Virus record (IMG/VR): IMGVR_UViG_3300047325_000098
Location: 1 to 42,743 of that record
DNA length: 42,743 bases
Origin: a virus
Strand: one strand, 5' to 3'
The notes beneath the pieces are model-generated. The model made no database searches, was not told where the DNA came from, and saw only the letters and a program-made list of their open reading frames with translations. Shown piece after piece: positions 30,122 to 39,700 of the stretch. The position numbers and the translations under genes are program-made. Position 1 is the first letter of the stretch; every line of letters begins with the position of its first letter.

Positions 30122-30286
30122 TTAAATTCGTTTATTCAGTAATACTGTTCCGGATATTTTATCTTTAATTAATATATTTCCATAAATTTTGATATTTGAT
30201 TTATCATCAACAGCAGTATCTAAAATAGAAATTGCTTGAGTAATTATTGCTACGTTTGAATTAATTGGTTTGTTTATAGGTTTCAT
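30122..30286 (-). CDS. Possible 54-aa protein
   Basis: ATG 30286 lies three bases after the stop of the 138-aa gene (30290). The product (MKPINKPINSNVAIITQAIS...) has one helix and a short beta pair ending in SGTVLLNKRI. A GGTAAATA late-like motif (30298-30291) ends four bases before the ATG, or it may be translated by coupling. The MKPI start is shared with the LRR gene at 250, perhaps by chance. No function. Confidence 0.5.
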   Translation of the reverse strand: MKPINKPINSNVAIITQAISILDTAVDDKSNIKIYGNILIKDKISGTVLLNKRI

Positions 30287-30289
30287 GTA

Positions 30290-30706
30290 TTATTTACCGG
30301 GATCATAATATGCATTTCCTGTAAAACCATTATCAATCAAGTCTTTTTGTAATTTTAATATATTCTTTTTTGACAACGATTTTTGAATATATGTTGAAAA
30401 AATAACATTAAGATTTATATCGTTTGATAAAAGCTCACAACCGATATATTGCAATAATGGTAAATCGGGTTCATAGTCTATAGTAACCGAAATATCAGAA
30501 ATTCTGTCAAATTCGCCATTATTTAAATTCATAAATTCGTAACATTCTCTTGCATTTTTCATATTTTCAAAATCTATAACGCCGCCAGTCTCATAGCCGT
30601 TGTAATTATCTCTGGAAACTTCGCCAAATTTTCCAAGGCTTTGCTCAAATATCGTTAAGTTTTTTGAACTTACTCGTAACTCATAAGTTAAGAAAATATG
30701 ACTCAT
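30290..30706 (-). CDS. 138-aa protein sharing a C-terminal module with the LRR protein
   Basis: ATG 30706 follows GGAG (TACGGAGATGATTT). The N-terminal 85 residues are alpha/beta (SHIFLTYELRVSSKNLTIFE, a GYETGGVIDFENMKNARECY helix, then RISDISVTIDYE) and unrecognised. The last 55 residues match the end of the LRR protein at 42260: DLPLL near the start and [LC]QKDLIDNGF[TI]GNA at the very end; the DNA is also similar there. The two proteins are therefore modular: different N-terminal domains on one tail. It follows the giant virion gene by 22 bases and is likely co-transcribed. Confidence 0.7.
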   Translation of the reverse strand: MSHIFLTYELRVSSKNLTIFEQSLGKFGEVSRDNYNGYETGGVIDFENMKNARECYEFMNLNNGEFDRISDISVTIDYEPDLPLLQYIGCELLSNDINLNVIFSTYIQKSLSKKNILKLQKDLIDNGFTGNAYYDPGK

Positions 30707-30728
30707 AAATCATCTCCGTAAAGTATGT

Positions 30729-33700
30729 TCAACTTTCAGTTCCTGATCTTGCAATTAAAAATTGACTTAAATAGGTGTTACTATTCTGCAAACCAAAATG
30801 ACTTGGAGTCCATTGGTACCCGCCCGGGATCTGACTTGCTGCACTTGCATCTATTACTGTGGCACCAACTGAATGTACCAACCCTGTAGATGAATTATCA
30901 ATTACTAAACTACTAATCTTTATGTTTTTGTAACCGACAGGGGGTGCAACATTGAATTGATAATACCGGCCTGCAGGTACTCCGGCCGGATCAATCACAC
31001 TTGTTACCTGACTGCTATTTTGTATTATACCATTTACAAATATTGCTTCGCCTATAGCAGGTGTACCACTTGCAGCAGCATACAAGAATGTTGCACCATC
31101 GCCGTTATAATAAAGAACGCTATTAATTGAATCTGGGCTGGAAGATGTTACCTTTCTTGATCTGTTTAATGTGCCAAGTAATGCAGCATTTGGGTATCCA
31201 CTTACAGGTCTTAGTATATAGGTCCAGAACTCAATTAATTCGTTATCAATCCATACCGCACCAGGTACGGTAGCAGTAGGTAAAGTTATCTTGGTTATAT
31301 CAGCGACATTTATGGTAGAAGCACCCACCAATATTGAAGATAGTAGTGTTGTTTTGGCAGAATCATTTAATGCCCATGATGTGCTAGAATTGTCAGTGAT
31401 TAATGTTCTCCAAGCTATTGGCGGCGCACTAGCAATACCTGTTGCATATGTGACAAGAATTCTTGTTGAATTTGCTGTAGGGGTGATATTAATTGTAACC
31501 GTCGGTGTAGCAGATTTGCTATAGGATACAGTATAATCAATTCCTCGTCGTAACACAACACCAGCGGCAGCAACAATCATGCTGGTATCACGTAGAGGTA
31601 TACCAGCAAGAACATATTCGCCTTTTAAGTTCTGATTGAAGGATTCAGTTTTAAAGTCCCAGGCAGAATCTTCTGAGAAGGTTGTTACAACAATAGTGTC
31701 GTCTGGTTGAACTGCACTTACTGCATAATCCCAACCAAAATCATTATCCCATCCTAATATATCCCAGCCGGCTTGATCGATACTAACAAATGTAATTGTA
31801 TTATTGACAAGATCTAAACTATATTCATATCCATAGTTTGGATCAGTTGCAACCATTGTAATAGTACTACCTTTTGGTGGAGTTGCTAGAATTGTAATAT
31901 TGCTTGATTCAACGGTGTAATCTGTATTATATATTAATTGTGTATTATTAACAAAAACATTGAAATAATTAGAATTAAATTCATATGAAATAATTTCAAT
32001 TAATACATTTGAACCAGCTGCTGGTGTTGGCGTAACCGTAACATTACTATTTGATATCGAAATATACGGCCCTGGTATTCTTGCATTGTCAACAGTCACT
32101 AATACATCAGATGACCCGATATCAACATTGGTATTAAATTCTGTAGTTACTCCATTTCCGGTGAATGATACGATTACGTTAGATGAACTGAACGGAATAT
32201 AATAAGGGTTATATGTGTTTGTAACACCATCTCCGATGTATGTATTATTACTTGGCGGGCGAAGTATTCGCCCATTGCGCAATACAATTGTACTATTATA
32301 CCCGGGTTTGGTACTAAATGGTGGGTATGTTAATGGATATGTATACTGCCCGTTTACAATGTAAATATCTTCTTGATTTATTTTACTAAAGTTAGAATTT
32401 TCAAATACGGTAATGGAAATCTCTGTATCTATTATAGGTACTTCATTCAATATTATATTGCCCGACATTACGGTTAGATTATTTGTAGGAACACCATTTA
32501 ATGTTACATATACTTGGTCTGCATTATTTGCTGCAACACCCGGTACATATGTTGTTGATACACCATCTGACAATGTCACAATAGTATTTGATACGTTATC
32601 AAATGTTACATTAAATGTAGCACCTGTACCAGATCCTGTTGTATTTGATTGATTGATTGGTTGAGGAAGTTTATACAGGTAAAATCCTGCATTTTCTACT
32701 TCAACGGTATGCACACCCCATTCAAGTGCAATATTTGCATTAACACCTGAGCCATTTGTGATATATGACGGATATGTAAATGTGCTTGTATATTGACCCG
32801 GTTGTGTTAATGCAACATCTAAAATTTCTCCATACACCGAAACATTGCCAACTGTAACGACTACATTGTCATTTGCTTGATATATATTAGCTTCATTGAC
32901 TACTAATACATCGCCTTTATTAAATGCGCTACCGCCAGATATAATTGTTACATTTACTACTTGCACAGTTTGTACAATTACATTTGGATTAGGATTACCA
33001 GAACCAGATAATGTAATTATATCATATGGTTTGTATCCAATACCCGGATCAACATTATATGCAGAGGTTACACTTGTACCTGCACCACCTACGCTGAATG
33101 CAGTTATTTGCAATATTCCGGGTTCCGGCGGCGCACCAAATACTACAGTATGATCTTCAAAATTGATTACATAGTCATTATATGGCCCATATTTTAATAA
33201 ATTGCCATTTAACCATGCAAGAATAGATGTTGTATTTTCGGGGGTAACTGACAAAATAAATCTATCATTTACGCCATCGGTGGTGTACTGTCTTGTGCTC
33301 ATAATACCAGCGCCGGCAATTGCTTGTTGATAAGTATCAATTCTTATACTGTCAGCAAGTCTTGCTGGGTATAATTCTTCCGGGTGACCTGATTGTAAAT
33401 CAGCTGAAGATAAGAATACATTACCATCATAAATTATAGCCGAGTCATCACTTGGTGCAGGAGCAAATGTTTCTCCTGCATATAGAACATAAATGTTTGG
33501 TAAATCAACTGTAACAGGTGGCGGAGTTAAAAATACTAACGTTGTTCCTCCCCATACTGGTATGAATTCTGCACCAGATCCGGTACCACCTGTACATGTA
33601 ATAGATCCAATTGGTATTACATTATAATGCCCATTTGTTATTATAGATACATTTGTTATGCCGCCAGAATTATTTGTTGATAATACCTGTACTGTTGCCG

Positions 33701-36700
33701 CTGCAAAATCACTAGATAGACTTATGATATCGCCTACTGTATATCCAGATCCGGTAACACTTACATTTGCATTTGTTATTGAATTTGGAATTAACCAATT
33801 ACTACCGTATTGCTGTAACACACCGTTACACCATACGCCTGTTAATGATACAGCTTGCGGAGCATATTTTAATTTAAAGTTTGTAGTAACTCCGTCACCT
33901 TTGAACGTTTGATAGTTAGGCGGAGCACCACCTTGAACAATTAGTTCAATATAATTGTCTATCTGTTCTTGTGTAGATAATGTAGATAGATATGGTATTG
34001 CAGATGCAAAATTATAACTGCCACCATCTAATACCGACCCGGTGTAACTACTTCCTGATATTAGTTCTGGATCATTTAATGGTATGCCGGTTACTAAAGG
34101 TGCATAATACTCTGCAATTCTACCAGCAACTTCGGTAGGAGGAGTATGTAATACACCACCGCTACCAGAAACTTTTTGCAATTCTGATGTATAAAATGCA
34201 GTGATAACACTACCTGATATGTCCAATACACTAACATTATAATTATTGTACATATTTAAAGGAACACTGTTAACACCAGTTAGTCCAATTGTTTGCCCGA
34301 TTGTAAATGTATTAGACGATGGCGCAGGCGTTACAGTAAATTCAACAATACTACCATTAACTGAGGTATTTGCAACAGTTGCAGATATCACATCAAACAC
34401 CTCTGTTGGGCCGCTAGATACTCTATCAAATAATATTGTAACATTGAAAGTACGTATTAATTGCGGATTTGTGCGGTAATTAGCATACCACATCGATGTT
34501 GCACTATTTGATGCTAAGATTGCTGCGTCAGCAGGGTTATCAGGATTTAATATAACTCCATTTACAGGCGGCATATCAAAATCACTTGTACTAATATTTG
34601 CATTATCTTGCACCGAATTACTTGATACAAATGTCTGTATTTTTGTTCTATATGGTTTATTTTCAGCAATAAAACTTAACAAACTATCGGTATTGTCTAC
34701 GCCGTATAACGTGCTTGCACTTAATGGTATATCAAGACCTTTAAATGTAACCATCGAAGTCTTAATAATCCAATCAACATTTTGTTGTTCAGCTAATACA
34801 TAATTAATCATTGTAAAGAATAATGTATTCAATTCGGTGCTATTTGTTGTACCGAAAACTGCATTAGTTAAACCGTTTATTATATTACTAAATTCGTAAC
34901 TTGTATTGCTATCGTAACCCATAGTATCGTATGCACTCTGATCATACAATTGTCCGTTTAATTCAGGATTATATACATTTGGTAAAATATATATACTACC
35001 AGATTCTAATGCAACAAGCTGCCATGTATTTGATGATGATACATACCAAGCCCATGTATTATTACCTATGTTTGTAACATTAACTATAATTCCATCAACT
35101 GTTGAATCGATAGAATTTCTTTCGGTCAATGTAGAAACTGTGTAATTGACAGTGGTTGAAGAACTATAACCGTTTGCATACCAATCTACATATTCCCAAT
35201 AATTTGGAGTGTTATATAGCTGTTGTCTATATAGATTAAATGTTTTATATGTGGCATTCCATTGCCACATCGTCCATATATTATATGTAGCAACAGTAGG
35301 ATCTACCAATACAATTTGTTGATCAGTTATAGTACCTATTAATGCATTCATTGCAGAAAGGTCTGCAACATGATATGACCATCCTCCCTCAGACTGAGTT
35401 GGTTCCGGATCTGCTGCGTTAAAATAGTTGACCCATGTTGCGAGATTTGGATCAACTGTTAGCGGCGTAGCAAGTCCTGCAATTAAAGTATTTGCAGTAT
35501 CTATATAGGTTTGTGCTGCAAGAACTCTATTAATAAACCAAGTTTGTCTGGGACGAATTTGTGTACCGTACCGAATCAAGGTATTTAAATTTGGATCAGG
35601 TACTTGATTGTTTAACCCATCAAATCCTACTAAACTATCATGTAGTTTTAAATAGAACATAGAATCGATTGAAGTGGTAGGATCGCCTTCACTTACTAAT
35701 TGCCATTGTTTATGATCATTTGATGGAGTAGATTTTTCTGTGTAAAGTAAATCTAATACAGTTCTTTTACCATTAAGATAAGGTGCAACTTGGCCAACTA
35801 CAATACTATTTGTGGATGTTGCTGCATACCAAGGTATACCTTGTGCAGAAGGATTAGTTATAATTGCTGCAATAGTTGGAGTATATAATGATCTGTTTGT
35901 AGGCAGAGGAATTGTTGTAGCACCGGTTACCCAAAAATAATACCATGTGGTTGGTGTGCCAGATGAATCATACTCTGTTGTTTGTGTCCACGCAGGAGAG
36001 CTAGCGTTTAAGACTGTACCCGAAGGCGAATAACTGAGTCCGTATTGTGCGAAGCTTGTACCTTGTGTAACATAGCTAGACCAATTTGTAGGCGGTATAG
36101 GGCTTCGTACCCATTCATAAACATCAACAGTTGTTCCTGCTGCCAGTCTTCCCCAATTTTTCCATCTGTAGCTATTTGAACCAGATTCATAATTTATATA
36201 CCTCGCACTATTGGCATTCCACCATGTTTTGCCTAAATTTTCTTGACCCCATGCTCTACCTGGTTGCAAATTATAAATTGTAGAATCACCTTGGTTATAG
36301 TTTGCAGGATCATATATTGATACGTAATTAAGTTCTGATCCCGCAATACCAGGTACCACTCCTTTTGCAGGATCCCAGTAAGATAAGTTTTGTAAAATTT
36401 GTAATGTAGTTGAATCATATAGTCTTGCTTGTAATTGCAATGTTGGATCAATTTTAGGTGTTTCTACACGTATTGGTAACCAGTTGTTATTAAAATACGA
36501 ATATACCGTCCAAGCATTAGATACATAATCACCTGAGTCAACCCATGCATAATCGCCCTGTAACCAGCCGCCGGGCGGTGGGTTATTATCTCTATCGGTT
36601 ACATTTGAAAATCTTACAGGAGAATATACCCAAACATTGCCGCCTGTGCCAGGACCAAAGCTGCTTTGATCAATTTGAAAACTTGTTGTATTTGTTGAAA

Positions 36701-39700
36701 CATTTACCGATACATTTGAAACTACATATGTTCCGTCAGGAATACTTGCGTTACCGTTGCCAAAAATAATAACAGATTGATTATCAAATACAGATACATT
36801 ACCAACACTTCCTGCATTCAATACCACTGTTGTAGGTTGTCCTGTTATGTTACTATTGATCAGGTAATCAATTTGAACCCCTGTATCTCTAACCTGAAAT
36901 ACACCCCAACTATTATTACCTTCATCTAAAATATATTGCCATACGGTATCTCTAATTTGCACGTTATCGCTAACCGCCGCCTGATTGGTATACAATGATC
37001 CCAGAACAGTCGAATTAGTAACTTGGAAAGTTGTATCCCCGTTTGTTACATAGCCTGCAGACGGTAAGTCAGTTTGAACATTTACTCCGTAGTAATTTCT
37101 AAGAGCAAATAATTCTCCTTCGTAATTTTCTGGTTGAACGACAATATTAGGATCGCGAGGAACAATTTCGATTACTTGACTCAATCCCTTTGATGCATTA
37201 TACCCAGTAAATAAATCGATCCATTGAGGATCGTTCTTAACTTGCCCTTGCTGTAAAATAAATGCAAGATTTGCATTAAGACTAACTGAACCGTAACGAC
37301 CTACACGTAATGCAAACTGTTCAAAATTCTCAAAATCTTCTGCTTGCGGAACAATTGAGATATTGCGCAACAATGCGTTGATTGGTGATATAGTTCCTTT
37401 CTGTTTAATAAAGCCTTGATAGAATTCAAATTCAGTTGCATCTTCTAATAATAGATTTTGCAGATATTGTCTCTGCTGGTAACCAACATTATGTTTTGCT
37501 AAATTGCTTATATCAGAACTAGTAATAGCGCTTACTGCGATATTTTGTTCTGTCGGTGTACCAGAAATAGGATCTATTACTGTATAGTTTGTAGGTTGAT
37601 CAATATTGAAATAATTTCTAAAATCATCAGCAGTTTTATCCAGATTAGGCATTAACTCCCATTGATTTGTACTTGTATTTTGATACACAAGATAACCAGG
37701 TGCATCTAATCTTCCGTTCCAATCATTGACTCGATATACAGTTAATTTTAATCTGGATTGAGCAAGATTTAATAATGGATCATATATTATGTCATTGAAT
37801 ACAGTTTGTTGGTCAAAAAATACAACATGCTCTATTGTCGTTGCAAAAAGTCTTAATAAGAAAATACCTTGCGAGCTCGAATTGAGAGGTTGAACAATAA
37901 TTTCTCCATCAGATCTTAATACTTCTAATGCCTGACTTTGTATTGGCATACCTGTTTTATCAAGCACAGGATATGTATTTGATATAAGACTTGATACAAA
38001 TTGAATTATGCCAAATTCTTGAGAAAATTTTGCTTGAGTTGCTAAAGGGCTCAATGCAATAAAATTACCGTCTGCCCAATTAGTTTGGCTCCAAAATAAA
38101 AATTCTTTACCACTTTGTGCCCAATTGTACATTGTGTTATTGTCTGAATTAAATTGATCAAATATCCAACCCTGACTTGTTAACCATCTACCGTAACTTA
38201 TTAAGAAATCATAAACTTGTTGTCTTGTTGTAAATACAGTATAGTATGGTACTTGATAGGTTGTTTTCAATCCAACTTTATATTCTGTAACAGAATAATT
38301 ACCTAATGTAACAGTACTTTTTGCACCATATATATTACTAGGAATAATAGTAAATTGCTGCGAAGTACCATCGTACCCAACTACTGCCCAACCGTTTGTA
38401 ACCTGTTGAATTATAACGCCAGAATATGTATATTCTCCTATACTTGCACTTCTATATAGGTTGATGTGTATATTCTCCTGCGGCACAATTTGGCTGTTAT
38501 ATCCAAGTTGTCCAAAACTATCTACCAGAACTTGTAAACCGTCAGTTGCTACAAATCCCCCAAATCTATGACCAAGTCTGACATCGCCACCTCTGATAAG
38601 ATTACCGAAATAATTAGTTACATTAAAATTCAAACTAACGAGATATTCGCTTATCCAATGTTGAATACCAGATGCACCATAATATGTTAATGTGCTTTCA
38701 TTTGGTATAGCATTACCTGCTGTTTTTACCAACGTTGGATTTTCGCGATGTACATAAAATTCATCACTATTTCTTCTATTAAAAGTATCGATATAAATCC
38801 ATTGGTTATCAATATTATTGGCTCGTAGATTATCCCAGGTATATTCTATAAATTGTGCAGGCTTCATAAGATAGCCAGACAAAGCTTCTGCAAAACTCCA
38901 ATCAGTACTATATCTCCAGACTGATTCAATTGGGCCACCATCGCCAAATGCCCAAGGTGCAGTGGCAGCTGAAACTGACGGCAATGATGCAACACACCCT
39001 GCAAAATATGGAGATAATAAGTTACCTTGTTGATCAACTGGTATACAACTTAATAAACCAGGTCTTGCCCAATTTGTATCGATACCAGATCTTGCACCTT
39101 GGCGAATTAACCCTTGTGTCAAATCATTCCACAAATGAGTATTACCACTTGTATATGGAGCAACACCGTATTCTGTTGTCCACCAATCAGGCATGATACT
39201 AAATCCTAACATCTCCCAAGGTGTTATGTGTGGCCTATCAGTATCATAAAACCATCTATAAATGCCTTGCCAGTAACCAGGTATGGGTTGTCCTTGTTTA
39301 TCGGTTTGCGAGCTATAGTTCAATAAAAATTGATTATTGATTTGAGAAACATTACCGGAGTCAATTGTATTTTTTCTAAAATCTACTTGATTAGCAATTG
39401 TCCATTTATCAAAAATTGGACCAAGAATACTGAGATATTCATTTTGTGAATAATTAGACAATCTCCATTTTCCGGGAATCAACGTTCGTTGATCAAATAC
39501 AAGAACCGCATCAGCGTCTTGATATGTTTCTGGCATATAATTAAATTGATTTAATTCAAATTGTAACCAAGCTTTTGCAATTGGATCTGATAAATTCGCA
39601 GGGGACGTCGTCGAAATTGACCCATCAATTATTACACCTAATTGATTACCACTTAAATCTTCAAGAATCATTCTTGAACCATCATGACCTTGTAATACAA